Assembly: GCA_013400975.1 (NCBI GenBank)
Contig: WBMZ01004781.1
Span: 337,438 to 401,437 of the forward strand
DNA: 64,000 nucleotides
Reading direction: 5' to 3'
Origin: Atrichornis clamosus
Taxonomy: Eukaryota; Chordata; Aves; Passeriformes; Menuridae
Shown here: positions 37,496 to 49,635 of the stretch, one piece after another
Numbering within the stretch: position 1 is the stretch's first letter
Layout: each line of letters begins with the position of its first letter
Made by a program: the position numbers and the translations under genes
Notes under the pieces: model-generated
What the model saw: only the letters and a program-made list of their open reading frames with translations
The model's database searches: none
What the model was told of the DNA's origin: nothing

Positions 37496-39507
37496 CTAGA
37501 AAAGACAAACATAGCAAGTTGTGATGTTTTGTTACAAGAAAGTTGATGGTCATATGATAAAGCTCAGAGCAACAAAATTACATTGGTTAAGTATGTCATC
37601 CGTCAGGTAATCACCCCTATATTTTACCTATTATACTAAACTTCTGGATCCACATTAGGGTTTTGACTTCATTGATATTTTTAAAGCTAGAAAGTCTTCA
37701 TTTTGTCTTGCCTTCTGCCCTTGTCAAAATTATGTAAGAACTGAACAATGATATATCATGAAGAATATTTCAAAACATGAAGGCAGAGGAACTTAAAAAT
37801 GTCCATTATTAATAAAATTAAAATCAAGCTTCATGGAAAAAGCTGTAACAACCTTCTTTGCCCTCCCCTCCCCAAGAAAAAAACACCTAAAAAGATTGTG
37901 TGAGAATATGATGGCCTGAATCACAAGACAAAAATCTGTAAAACAACAAATATGAAGCCCTGCATATTAAAAGAAATCCATTTTTCTTATCTACCCATGA
38001 AGCTATCAAAACTTTCATGAAAGATTTTACTAGTTAAAAATCACTGAACTGGGTCACAGGTAATCTGAGCTCAATTACTAGGTGTAGTATTCACTGCGTA
38101 TGTAACCCTGGACAAGTTATTAGATCTTCGTCTGGTTCAGTTCTCTTGTCAGAACACCAGAGATATAACAAGACTTCACAAAGTAGTAAAATCATGTTAT
38201 TTGGTAGAGCTGCTATAAAGGCCACTTCTGTATGCCAGTCACTGGGAGTAGTCAAAATTTCTTCCAGAAGTTCAAAAACTTAGTGATGACCAGGAACTTT
38301 GAGGACTAAGACAAACCAGAATTACTAAACTAAAGAAGTGCTTCAGACTAGCATATCTCACCAACCCAGACTGAGACAGAATTTCAGCTTGAAATGTAGA
38401 GCTTTAAATCCAGACCATCATTCTTCCATGACATCAAGTAGTTTGTAAGTAAGAGATCAGGACTGACATAGTCATTTCCAGATAAAATACTGTGACCTGT
38501 GCTACACAGATTAATCAAAGTCACTTCAAGCGATGATCTCCAAAACTGGTATCCCAGTTTAAGGAAGAAAAAAGTTCAAAAATGCAGTTTAGGGATTTTG
38601 GGTTCCTCACTTTCTCTCCCACTTGTTCAAAGCCTGTTTTAGAAACTGTGTTAAAGCAAAAAAGGTTGAGGGGCTACTTCCTAAAGCTAAAGTATCTGTG
38701 TATTCCAAATACCAGCTTAACCGTGTCATTAAGGCAGACAATCCTTTCCCAGCAACACACGTGCAGGACTAACACAACTTACTGGAAAGCTCCTGATAAA
38801 AATACACATGGAATAAAAGACTAAACCATATCACTTCTGTATTATGCAAGATTAATGTGGTTGGCATTTCATAATATATCTTGAAATTAGTAAAAATCAG
38901 AGGTGCTGACACTCACATTCTATTTTGTGGCAACTGTGCTTTCACTTCTCTGTAGTACTGTACCAAGATCAGAGAAATAAATTCTCAGAATTTTACTTTC
39001 ACAGGAAAAGGAGGAAGGCAGAGCACAAAAAAAAGCCAGTTTTAGTCTACTATTTTTTTCACAGTAAAAACAAAAGAAAAATGTTTGAAAGTCTATTTCA
39101 TGTTGGAACAATCTGAAAAAATATCTTTAACTAATTGTGATTTTGTATTCATATCCACAGATATTTTGGATGTTAGTTAAGCCTCAGAAGTTGGCATTTA
39201 GAAATTCATTAAAACAACTATAAATCTCTGTAGAAAGCTACTGTCAACTTTCCCAAAACATAAAGGGAGGAGGCCTCCAAGACAGTACCAGCAACTTGTC
39301 AGCAAATTAAAAACATTATTGCCAATGGTCACAAATCTACTCTCTTCAGAATCTTACAAACTGAAGAGATACCAGCATCAACAGTGATGTACAACAGCAA
39401 TTGTTTCAGAACAGCATCTGTGTTCAGATAAAAAGTATCCCTGAAAACATACTGATAGCTTCACAAGCATTTACAAATAAACACCAGCAGTATAACTTAT
39501 TCCATAC
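37496..39507. other. MAP3K4 intron
   Basis: The sequence is AT-rich with no gene or mobile element I can support. Confidence 0.65.
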
Positions 39508-39586
39508 CAAGAAGTCATCTTCTGGGAGAGCTGAAATAAATGCTGGCTCAATGGCTTGGAGAAAATCAAAACCTTGAGTTGCCCAT
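39508..39586 (-). CDS. MAP3K4: MAP3K4 exon (WATQGFDFLQAIEPAFI)
   Basis: This exon encodes (R)WATQGFDFLQAIEPAFISA then LPEDDFL. The acceptor is fixed by phase: GATAG|A TGG continues RPR-WATQ, while the nearby earlier AG would bring in a stop codon. It ends in phase 0 before GTATGG. Confidence 0.95.
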
Positions 39587-41200
39587 CTATCTCAAAGAAA
39601 AAGAAAAGACAGAAAATTAAATGCCCTTTGGCTAAAGCCATCATTAAGAATTTCAACCACATCCAAGAACAGTAAATAATAGGTAATTATTTTTCCTCTG
39701 GTAAATATGATAAAATCTTTGTAAGAAAACAGACTAATATATAAAACATAAGAATTTTACCTTGTATTATTACTTTTGCTGAGTTATACTCAGATAAAGA
39801 CTGATTTTAGCAAAGACACTGCCAAATAAAGTGAGCAGGCCATGCTATACATCTTAAGTCATAACCCAGATATGTTATCTTCAGAACAGTATCATCAACT
39901 CACCCATAACATGTTTGAGAGCAACAAGCCAAACCACTCTGTCCCCTGCCTAAATTCTCCTTTCTCAAACAAGACTGAAAGTATACTAAAGATTTCATGA
40001 CTATCTGGTTAGTAATGACTGGACACCAGCGGTTTCATGGCCTAGGTAAGTAAAGTAAAACAAGTAATTTGGCTGGAGTGAGTTTTGTCTTCATTCACTT
40101 TCTGTCCCCCACTGCCTCCTCTTTGACCTACTAGAATTAGCAGCTGCAACCTACAAAATACAAATAGAATCATAGGATATCCTGAGTTGGAAAAGACCCA
40201 CAGAGATCATCAAAATCCAACTTCTGACTCCACACAGGGTAACATAAAAGTTAAACCATACATTTAAGGGCATAGTCCAAATGCTTCTTGAACACCGACA
40301 GGCCTGAGGCCATGACCACTTCCCCAGGGAGCCTGTTCCAGTGCTTGACCACCTCTCAGTGAAGAACTTTTTCCTAATACCCAATCTGGACCTCCCCTAA
40401 CAAAGCTTTAAGACATTTCCTCATGTCCTGTCACCAGAGAGAAGACATGAGGAAGCTGCAGATAGCAACTCAGTCTCCTCTTCCCTAAGTTGAGCAAACC
40501 TAGTATCCTTAAACACTCCTCATTACATCTTGTCCTTTAGTCCTTTCACCATCTTCAGCAAACCTCTTCAGACACACTACAGTATTTTTACATCCTACTC
40601 ACTCTGTGGAGCCCAAAAGTGCACACAGTACTCAAAGCAAGGCTGCACCTCTGCTAATATGGTGGTACTATCACTCCTTCCAGCTGGTCAGATATAGTGT
40701 GCCTAAGGCACCCCAGGATACAGTTGGACCTTTTCACCACCAGGGCACATTGCTGACTCAAAGCCTACCATCAACAAGAACCCCAAAATCCCGTTCTGAA
40801 TGGCCGCACACCAACTTGGCCTCTGAACTATAAGTATACCCAGGGTTACAGCACCCCAGGTGTAAAATTTGGCATTTGTCCTTGTTACATTTCATAAGGT
40901 TAGTTATTGTCCAGCACTTACAATCTATCAAGTTCTCTCTGTAAGGTCTCTGGGTCCTCCAGGGAATCAATACCTCCTCCTAATTTAGTATTGCTGGCAA
41001 ACTTACTTAGTATGTACACAACTCCTGTATCCAGATCATTGACAAAAACATTGGAAAAAAAAACAGCCCTAAAATTGAGCCCCAAGGAATACCTCAGTGA
41101 CTGGATAACAGCCAGGTATCACTCCATTTACTCCAACTTCTTGAGCCCAACCCTTCAGCTCTTTCAAAAACTACCATGGCAGTAACAAGTTGGCTGTTAC
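39587..41200. other. MAP3K4 intron largely filled by a CR1 element
   Basis: About 1 kb of this 1.6 kb intron is the CR1 copy at 40163-41180. The rest is ordinary AT-rich intron. Confidence 0.75.
40163..41180 (-). mobile_element. CR1 LINE, 5'-truncated, same strand as MAP3K4
   Basis: The left end is the reverse complement of a CR1 tail (AGAATCATAGGATATCCTGAG). It is followed by the 3' UTR (CATGACCACTTCCCCAGGG) and then antisense ORF2 to about 41180. On the - strand, pieces of the ORF2 end can be read but are broken by stops. The 5'-truncated end lies about 20 bases from the splice donor of the exon at 41201-41334. Confidence 0.93.
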
Positions 41201-41334
41201 CTGGGTCGAGTGCCTCGGCCACTCTCACATTTTGTTAGCACATAATTCATCCATTTTCTGGCAAAGTTGATATATTTGTCTCCAATTTTCTGTCTGAATT
41301 CTCCAGACATCAGACGAACAACTTCTTTATGGTA
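41201..41334 (-). CDS. MAP3K4: MAP3K4 exon (YHKEVVRLMSGEFRQKIGDK)
   Basis: This exon encodes YHKEVVRLMSGEFRQKIGDK then YINFARKWMNYVLTKCESG and RGTRP(R). It starts in phase 0 after CTTACAG and ends AG|GTAACA in phase 2. It belongs to the conserved helical regulatory region. Confidence 0.95.
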
Positions 41335-43239
41335 CTGTAAGAAACTAAAGATTACTTTTCACATATTAATAAGAAGAACAAAAGTACCATTTGCAATATC
41401 CACCGGAGTATTTGCAGGCTAACAACTACACTCTACAGTATGGTAATAGTTACATCCTATTCTTAGACAAAATTATTTTATGCAAGCAGTTGCCTATTTA
41501 CAGAAAAAAATTAATCAAGAAAAGGATATTATAGAAAATATGCTACAGTGAGAGGCAGCACTGAGCCATTCTGCATTTTTCAGTGTGTATCAGGCATGTG
41601 CTAATGTTTAACAGCGTACACTTCATTGAAGAAAGATCTTACATAAACACCTGGTTCTGTAATCAGAGATTGAACTCCTAAGTAGTGTTTATTTTTAGTT
41701 ATACTGCATGTAACATTACAGGATAAAGAAGTCATCTATGTACATTTAAAAATCAAACAAATACCAGCTGTTTCTTGTAATACTATCCTAGAAGTATGTT
41801 AGGGTATGATACAATCTTAAAAAAATTTTACAAAGCTCATAGGAATCAAAGAGTGAAACAGTTCACTAAAAGCATCTGAACATAACATTTTGAGTGCCTG
41901 CACTCTAAGGCAAGCACTCAAAAGCTATATGCACTGCATCGAAGAACCACCACAAATTCTGGAAGAATGTCTCATGTTACAGTCTTACGCTATTCTAGGA
42001 AAATGCTGCCAAGCAGCAGAGCCTACAAGACTACACCTGAAATCATAAAGTTCTTAAAAGCTTTTTTAGAATTCCAGGCACTGCTAACTTAACAGATTAA
42101 TCAAATTTAACAGATTCATCTATTGTTTTCCAATTAATTTCATGCAATTTCTGAGGCAACACTTTTTTTTGATGATATTCTGCTAAAACTGGGAGTTCAC
42201 AGTCCACTAGAAATTACCAAACATGAGGCCCATCTGCATGAAGGACTACAAGGAGGATCCAGAAAACAACAGACCTGTCAGTCTGAGGGTTATGGAGCAG
42301 ATCATCTAGAGTACCATGCAACAAGTACAGGACAACCACAAGATCAGGCCCAGACAGCATGGGTTTGCAAAAGGCAGGTCCTACTTGACTGACCTGATCT
42401 CCTTCTATGACAAGATGAGCCACTTAGTGGACCAGAGAAAGGCTGTGGATGTCATCTACCTAGATTTTAGTAAAGCTTTTGACTTTGTTTTCCCCAGCAC
42501 TCTCCTGCACAAACTGGCTGCTCATGGTCTGCACAGGTGCACTGTACACTGTGTAAAAAACCGACTGGATGGCCAGGCCCAGGGAGCAGTGGTGAATAGT
42601 GCTACATCCTCTTGGCAGCCAATCACCAGTGGGATTCCCCAGGACTCAGCTTTGGGGCCAGCCCTGCTTAATGTCTTTATCAATGATCTGGATCAGGGGA
42701 TCAAGGGAACCCTCAGTCAGTTCACAGGTGACACCAAGCTGAGTGGGACTGCCCGTTCTGCTGGAGGTTAGGAAGGCTCTGCAGAGAGATTTGGACAGGC
42801 TGAGTTGATGAACCATGGCCAACTGTATGAGGTTCAGCAAGGTCAAGTGCCATGTCCTGCACTTGGGTCACAACAACCCCATGCAGCTCGATAGGCTGGT
42901 GGAAGAGTGGCTGGAAACCAAGGAGGTGCCAAGGGAGGTTTAGACTGGATACTAGGAACAATTTCTTCACTGAAAGAATGGTGAGGCATTAGAACAGGCC
43001 ATCCAAAGAAGTGGCTGAGTCCCCATTCCTGGAGGTATTTAAATGATGTGTAGATGCAGACATGGTTTAGTGGTGGACTTAGTAGTGATGAGTTAACAGT
43101 TGGAATCAATTATCTTAAAGGTCTTTTCCAACCTACACAATTCAATGGTTCTATAAATTCTTTGTATTTCCACAATTATTAGTCACCTTATTTGTACCAA
43201 TGCAAAACTGGAAATTTCAACTGGTTTTTGTTTCCTTAC
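41335..43239. other. MAP3K4 intron with a CR1 copy on +
   Basis: The right half of this 1.9 kb intron is the CR1 copy at about 42225-43158. The left half has no feature I can name. Confidence 0.7.
42225..43158 (+). mobile_element. CR1 LINE with reverse-transcriptase core, internally deleted
   Basis: The translated part shows CR1 RT sequence: [20 protein letters not shown], then [20 protein letters not shown], then [20 protein letters not shown]. The catalytic FADD box reads FTGD, and a stop follows soon after it. After about 42925 the sequence jumps directly to the CR1 3' UTR (AGACTGGATACTAGGAACAA onwards) and ends GGTCTTTTCCAACCTACACAA. Part of the ORF2 end is therefore deleted. It is a dead copy, antisense to MAP3K4. 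Confidence 0.93.
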
Positions 43240-43401
43240 CTCAAACCCAAAATTATAACCCTGAATCATGGCTTCCCGGTAGTATTGCTGCAAAGTGGCA
43301 GATTCAGATTCATCAACTTCAGAATCAAACTCAGATGTGAACATGTGATCAACTCTATCAATGGCACTGCTTATCTTATTGCATAGCTGTAACGCATCAT
43401 T
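43240..43401 (-). CDS. MAP3K4: MAP3K4 exon (NDALQLCNKISSAIDRVDHM)
   Basis: This exon encodes NDALQLCNKISSAIDRVDHM, then FTSEFDSEVDESESATLQQ, then YYREAMIQGYNFGFE. It is 54 codons and phase 0 at both ends. Acceptor is TACTCAG and donor is GTAAGG. It belongs to the regulatory helical region. Confidence 0.96.
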
Positions 43402-43670
43402 CTGAGTAAAAACAAAAAGGGATGGCAGGGCATCAAAATATTACTTAGATTCTACAGTTGACAAGGGTAAGGCAAACATGAATCTAACTATTACATTATT
43501 TTAAATGAAAAGGTGCTACAATGCCACAAGAATTCATTCAGTCTTGGAAAAACAAACACTTTCCAGCAGTTGCACTAAGCAAGTCTTGCAATTAACTGAA
43601 GAATTATAATAAAGCTTGCTTTCGTGAGATTAACTTTAAAAACAAAGACAGCAAAAGGGTGAGTGGAGAA

Positions 43671-43829
43671 CCAACAAAACAAAACAAACAAAAAAACCCA
43701 AAAACCCCCACCACAAACCAAAACAAAAAAAAAAAAAAAACACAAAAAACCCCACCAAAAACAAAAACAAAAAAAAGAAAAAAAAAACCACAAAACAAAC
43801 AAAAACATCCAACCAAAACCAAACAAAGC
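43671..43829. repeat. A/C-rich low-complexity tract (G/U-rich in MAP3K4 pre-mRNA)
   Basis: About 160 bases consist almost only of A and C on +, in units like CAAAA, CCAAAAA and AACAAAC, with very few G or T. In the MAP3K4 transcript this is a G/U-rich tract lying 270-430 bases upstream of the acceptor of exon 43240-43401. Confidence 0.85.
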
Positions 43830-43940
43830 AGAAAGGAGAAAATGAGTTCTATCTATAGCATGACCAAGCCTTTGGTTCTATTTTCACCTTGGTATATGGA
43901 CACAGCCTCCACTGAATGCAGGGACTTGATACTGCCACTT

Positions 43941-44055
43941 AAAAAAAAAAACCAACAAACAAACAAAACAAACCTAACAAAGAAAACACTCATCCAACAA
44001 ATACAAAGAAACAAAAAAAAAAAACCCCAAACAAACCACCACACACACAAAATAA
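43941..44055. repeat. Second A/C-rich low-complexity tract
   Basis: This is similar in composition to 43671-43829 and separated from it by about 110 bases of ordinary sequence. It contains (CAAA)n-like and (CA)n-like runs. Confidence 0.8.
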
Positions 44056-44514
44056 GCAAAGAAAAATTTTAAAATCCACACCAAAGCCAAGAGAAAATAA
44101 ACAGAAAGAGACTACCCACTTTTATATCTTCAAATATGGGAAGAAAAGTTGTTTCTTGGTGATCACTGATTTTGATAGAATTTGTTTTCAGCAAATCACA
44201 CACTTTCTTTCAATTCAATATTGCTCTCGTCGAAAAAGCTATTCACTCTGTTGCTATGAATGTTTCATTAGCATTATGGACCTGTTTCCCAATTACCCAA
44301 CTGCAGAAATATTACACCAATACAACTCAAAAACGCACTCAAGTCATTTGCAAAAACAGAATGAAAATTGTACTGAAAGTCCACAGAGACCTACTGCATA
44401 ACTTACAACTGCAGAATATGCTGTTAGCTTTGCAATCAAGTCTTCTTCCACTTTTTTACTTATGTGTGAGCAAAGAGACATCAATTTTGACTAATAATCT
44501 CAAGAACTGCTTAC

Positions 44515-44664
44515 CTTTAGCTGCTGTAGAGCTTTGGCAATGATTGGCTGACTGGATGTCTGTTCCTGGTGCAGAGATATGAGCCCTTCAATAGAGTGCT
44601 GGAAAGCTTTTCTCTGACTCACAAGGTGCGCAGATTGAATGACTACAAGGAGGAGGTTATCAAC
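44515..44664 (-). CDS. MAP3K4: MAP3K4 exon (VDNLLLVVIQSAHLVSQRKA)
   Basis: This exon encodes VDNLLLVVIQSAHLVSQRKA, then FQHSIEGLISLHQEQTSSQ, then PIIAKALQQLK. It is 50 codons and phase 0 at both ends, with acceptor TTCTAG and donor GTAAGC. It is strongly amphipathic and helical, in the regulatory region. Confidence 0.96.
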
Positions 44665-46498
44665 CTAGAATACAAGACACCACTAGTTCTTGTAAACAAA
44701 ATCTCTCTATAAAAACATGTCCAGTATCACCAGATTCCAACCAGTTGTTTTTTAAATTCTAAGATATTAAAGACCTCTCTTGTCACTACTCATGAAAATC
44801 TAAATTCACACAGAAAAGGTTGATGCTGGCAACTAAACTCAAACTCTCATCTTGTAAGCAGGGTTTCCATTAGGGCAAATGCCACAGCAAGTTTTCTGGG
44901 GGGATATAGTCTGAGGGGGATATAGTATTCAGTTCTGGAGAAGTTTGGGAAACACTGTATGAAATTACCTGCAGATTGGTTATACATTTTAAAAAAAAAC
45001 AACAGCTAGGCAAAAATAATTCTATTTTCTCAAAGCAGATGGAAGTAACAATGATCACATAAACAAAGAGGTTTTATCCAAGAAATGCAATATATTTCAA
45101 GACAAAAGCCCACTTCTGAATAGGGAAAGATATAGATTTAACATACAGTATTTGCTCAAATTCTGAAAATTATCAATATGTAACATTTTGGAAACCAGTT
45201 CTCTGATATTGCACAAGCCTATACAAGTTACAGATGGTGTTGCCATACTAAGCTCTGCTGAATTCAAACTACAGACAATGCATCTGCAACAAGTAACTCA
45301 CAAAACAAGACCTACTTCATCCCAATTTTCAATACCTCCATCCCAAAAAATAATTTCATGCTCAAAATTCTTTAAGTATTGATGAGATTCTTTCATTTGA
45401 TTAGTATTTTTTAAATAACGCCTTATATTTTTCCTAGTTTGCAATCAAACTCATTTTTTTAAGCCATGGGACACAACCTTTCTGAAGGACTTTTTACTTC
45501 CTAACCTTTCAATCCTGGATTTAAAATAAAACTAAGTTTTATACACATATAAACACACACAGAGACACAGTGCTTTATGTGTACTTATAAGTGTAACAAA
45601 CCATTTGAAAACTGTATTTCATCTATTGCTGTTTTCATTTTCTAAATGAAATACTAACTTTGACGGAAGTCCAATAAACTCCTAAGCATTTCATCAAAGG
45701 CTGTTTTTTATTGTTCAATTGGAACAACAGGCAAAGAAGAAGTAACATGTTGGCATGTTAAAAGCAGCAGTAAGTACGGAAGAGACTTTTTCAACTTCCT
45801 GTAATTATTAAGGCCCTCTCAGTGCTGAAGGCCAGGCACAGTGACATGGAAAGTCACTCTCTTCGTGGACAGCAGAGCCCATTTATGGTAGGCATCCAAG
45901 AAACCGCATGACATACCAAAAGGAAAATTCACTTAGCTTAACATAAGGATATGAGAATAGGAGGGGCAGGGAGCTGCAGCTGGCTCAGCTGCCAGAGTAC
46001 AGCAGAACTGCTGGCAGGGAACCCCTGTTGGCTTGGGAAGAAGGAAAGTATGACTGGAAACATTTCTTTCTGCAAACTGTTGAACATCCAGTAACTTTCA
46101 CAGAAATTTAACATTAAATGTCACAATTCATCCAAGATCAAGAATAACTGGTTTCATGCCTCAGTGTGTGGAAAGTACACAACCATCACATGTTCTCAGA
46201 GATTGATGACTTCTTAGTAAAATGTTCAGTTTTCAAGTCTTATCCACCCTTCAGAACACCCAACTAGACATTGAAAGTATCTATTATACAAGTAGAGACC
46301 AATCCTGCCAGGAAATGCTACAATGCATTTAATATTTGCATTTAACACAACTAAGAATCAATACTATTCCTGAATTTAACTTTTTATTACCTATAAAAGG
46401 ACACATGCCTCACTTAAATTACTGCAGTTAATCTGCTAGAAGAAGCATTCACAGGAGCGTGGAGATGACAAATAGTGGGGGAAAAAGACCAAACCCAC
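44665..46498. other. MAP3K4 intron
   Basis: No exon, repeat copy or RNA gene is recognised. A short CA-rich run occurs near 45541-45570. Confidence 0.65.
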
Positions 46499-46765
46499 CT
46501 GCATGGTGCGCAGTGTATCAACAGTTTCTACTTGTGGCACTACTTTGACCGGCTGACCCTCCCACGCACTCCAGCTGTCAGCTAATTCATGGTCTTTGTC
46601 ACTGTGTTTAGTCATTAGCAAGTAGGCCTCATATGTCAGCTCATCTGAATCCTTGGAGCAATCCTTCCCAGCAGCCGCATTGAGGAGCTGCAAAATCACA
46701 GACTTTTCCCCCGCAATACTGTCTGGTACAAATACTTGTAAACTCTCAAGTCCAGGAATTTGTAC
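46499..46765 (-). CDS. MAP3K4: MAP3K4 exon (VQIPGLESLQVFVPDSIAGE)
   Basis: This 89-codon exon encodes VQIPGLESLQVFVPDSIAGE, then KSVILQLLNAAAGKDCSKD, and ends VKVVPQVETVDTLRTMQ. Acceptor is CTATAG and donor is GTGGGT, both in phase 0. It is conserved in sequence except for a variable acidic stretch (TKHSDKDHELADSW). Confidence 0.96.
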
Positions 46766-48833
46766 CTATAGAAAAAAAAAGAGTGAATCTCATGGCCTTC
46801 TATGACAAATAAAATAGATAAAATATATATGTGTAGCATCATTTAAACAACAGAATATTTCCATCTAAAAGCTGTACAATATACATACTAAAAAAACACC
46901 TTCAGCCATTTTTGCATTGAACATCAAAATGCATTACAAGAAATTATTTCTTTCGAAATCTCCTGGATCACCATTTTTCAGTGACTTCTTTCCCTGTACC
47001 TCCAGTTAATCCTTCTACATATTCTTCTAAGGGAATCTTGTTACAAAAGAAGTCCAGTTTCACATATATACTATATATGTATGCATACACATGTATAAAA
47101 TATATAGACACACGTATTCTAAAAAGTAAATTAGTCAAAACAGACTGGAGTATTAAAAGAAAAATTCCTTCAGAAGTCATACATTTTTCAATGGCTACAA
47201 AATATGAAAGTAAACAAAAATCAGGCTAAAAAAGTATCAGTTACTCTTCTACTTTCGTGAAAGATTAAGTCCAGTAAAAGCATTCTCTTTTAATAAAATA
47301 CAACTGGTATTCCTTAAAAACTACTTCCAATTATATCTGTCACATTGGTAGCAATACTTGAACCAAGTTAGGCATTACAAGCAGACTGTGAAAATAGTAA
47401 AATAGCCAATACCTTGATTTGACATGAGGTAATTGACTCACAGTGAAGTTTAATTCTCTCTTTTCAGTGTGGTATCATCAAGCTAAGACAAAACACTGGA
47501 CTCAACACTTCTACCATTAGGCAGACATATTTTATAATTAAAACCATTATAATCTGTAGGTCAATGCAAAATACTAGATGGTTGTTACTGAAAGCTAAAT
47601 TAAGAATCCCAAAACTAATGAGCATCTGACTGAAATGGCTGTTAAAAATTTAAGCTCCCTACATGATATTAGAGGGCCAATATATAAAGTGTTCATCGTA
47701 AAAATGTGAGTTATTTAACCCATGTATAACAGATGTGTCATACTCAAGATGCAATTTTTTCTTCAAAAAATGATGTGATCTTTAAAAGATCTACCAAAAT
47801 TAATAAGGTGTCTTAAAGCAGCCAAGACTTCCACTTGGGGGAAAATACGTTTTAAAAGTAAATATATACTGATTTCCCCGACCATTTTCCACCTCTTAGC
47901 AATTCACAGACCAGGGCCCTGCAGAGCCAAATGTTTCATCCATGTATTTAGCAACCCTTTATGAACCTCCCCCCTATGAACTTGTCTGTCTTCCTTTAAA
48001 CAAATTTCTATATTTAGCAAATGTTTATATAAATCTAACAAGAATTTTGTCATGCAAAGGTTAGCATATTATTTCCCAATTGGGAATTTTATATATCTAT
48101 ATACATATATGTTTGGAAGGACAAAAAAAACCAGCAGAACCAAATACATTTAATCTGTTGAAGCAAATGATGTACTTATTTTCAAACTACAAAATAGACC
48201 TGTTGACCTAGGAAGAAAGAAATTTTGCAAAACCACAAATGTGTGACTTTACAGTGCAGTAAATACAGAGCACCAAGAGCTTAACTTACTTTTGCTGGAC
48301 AACAGTTTTCTAGCAAGTTATTCTGGAACAGTTATTCTGCATTTCTCATGTCCTTAGTACTCTCAAGGAAGCTTGCTAGAGCAGACCTCCACTATAATAC
48401 TGCTGCTTTATAAAAGCAAAACACAGGTCCATAGTCTGAGATTATCTACTTAAACAGGTACCCATTTACCTTATAAATTTGAAAGCAGTTGTTTCACAGC
48501 ACTCACTGCGAAGTGCTATTACTTCCCCCCTCATAAATGAGTAAGTACTATTGCAAACAAAAAGGTTTTTCCTCAGTCACAAAGAGAATCTTCAGGAAAA
48601 CAAAAACTTAAGACACCAATTTCCCAAAACAGACTATCATTCTCACTCACACAAACACAACTACAGAATATAATTTGACTATACCAATTCAATATTGAAT
48701 ACACAACACTTTAAATGTTGAAATATAGATGTCCCATTAAAAAACTGAAAGCATGCCAATATCATTTGACCTTTTGCTTAGCATACTCACTTCAGTTTCA
48801 TTCCTCTAAACCTAATTACCTATGTGAATTTAC
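46766..48833. other. MAP3K4 intron
   Basis: The sequence is AT-rich, with TA/CA-rich runs at about 47058-47112 and 48088-48110. No gene or mobile element is recognised. Confidence 0.65.
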
Positions 48834-48917
48834 CTTCACATACTCTTTTGTTTTCAGTGCATTCAGAAGATCTCTCACAGGAGCTGACAATGCAAATTCT
48901 GCTGCTATTTCAAGGTC
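48834..48917 (-). CDS. MAP3K4: MAP3K4 exon (DLEIAAEFALSAPVRDLLNA)
   Basis: This exon encodes DLEIAAEFALSAPVRDLLNA then LKTKEYVK. It is 28 codons and phase 0 at both ends, with acceptor TTGTAG and donor GTAAAT. Confidence 0.95.
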
Positions 48918-49003
48918 CTACAAGTAATGACAAAACAAAGGAATACGCTTTCAGACTGAATTTCTTTAAAGCATATAAATAAGATGAGACTCCAATAACT
49001 TAC

Positions 49004-49103
49004 CTTCCTCAGCATTTTAGCAAAGCCAAGAGCTTTGGAAGCCCTTTCTCTAGCTTCATGGAACAGCTCTTTCAGTGCTCGGCTGGTCTCTATAACAGAT
49101 CTC
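49004..49103 (-). CDS. MAP3K4: MAP3K4 exon (RSVIETSRALKELFHEARER)
   Basis: This exon encodes (R)RSVIETSRALKELFHEARER then ASKALGFAKMLRK. It is long, helical and probably coiled. It starts in phase 2 after TTTCAG and ends in phase 0 before GTAAGT. Only 86 bases separate it from the next exon (48834-48917). Confidence 0.95.
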
Positions 49104-49518
49104 CTGAAACATTACCAGAAATGAAGTGACAATGTCTTAATAAATCATATTACATTTATACAGCCTCTAGGAAATAAGAATTATTTACATATATGTTAAT
49201 TAAAAGAACATAAATATTTGCAAGCACTGACAAATAAATTCAACTTGCATAGGCACATTTTTATAAGAATATAAAAATTTAATTCAACTATAATTACATG
49301 AACAACCTCTCAGCCTGAACTCAAGAGAAAATTACTAGGCTTCAAACAAAAAAAAACGATGGTTCATTACTACTGCACACAGAAATATATTGTGCAGTCT
49401 GTGGAGCCTTGCATTTACAAAGTACGCATTCTAAGAAATAAAATACATTATGCACCTGTCAGAGGTAGAGAAACATAAGTAAGTGTGTTTGTTATTATTA
49501 AGCCTAAGGGCTTAATAC
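49104..49518. other. Short MAP3K4 intron
   Basis: This is 415 bases of AT-rich sequence. I see nothing besides the splice sites. Confidence 0.7.
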
Positions 49519-49635
49519 CTGATTTCATCTGATGCAGTACTGTCATCGGCACTGGCCCAAAATTCATCACAACTGTCTTGTAGTCCAGAATCTAAAAATA
49601 TTCCTGTAGATTTCAGCAGCATTCCTGCAATATCA
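49519..49635 (-). CDS. MAP3K4: MAP3K4 exon (DIAGMLLKSTGIFLDSGLQD)
   Basis: This exon encodes (C)DIAGMLLKSTGIFLDSGLQD then SCDEFWASADDSTASDEI(R). It starts in phase 2 after CTACAG and ends AG|GTATTA in phase 2. SADDSTASDE is an acidic Ser-rich linker. Confidence 0.95.

Larger units (their letters stand above)
43402..44514. other. MAP3K4 intron with long A/C-rich tracts
   Basis: The main content is the two A/C-rich low-complexity tracts at 43671-43829 and 43941-44055. No coding sequence is supported. Apparent open frames through the tracts are artefacts of low complexity. Confidence 0.75.

Noticed and set aside
39587..39590. Alternative acceptor (GAG) four bases upstream of the chosen one for exon 39508-39586.
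   Set aside because: Its use would put a TAG stop directly after the previous exon's AG, whereas the chosen site keeps the RPR-WATQ frame.
43659..44072. Open frames rich in Lys, Pro and Thr on + and in Phe, Gly and Cys on -.
   Set aside because: They arise from the A/C-rich low-complexity tracts and are not proteins.
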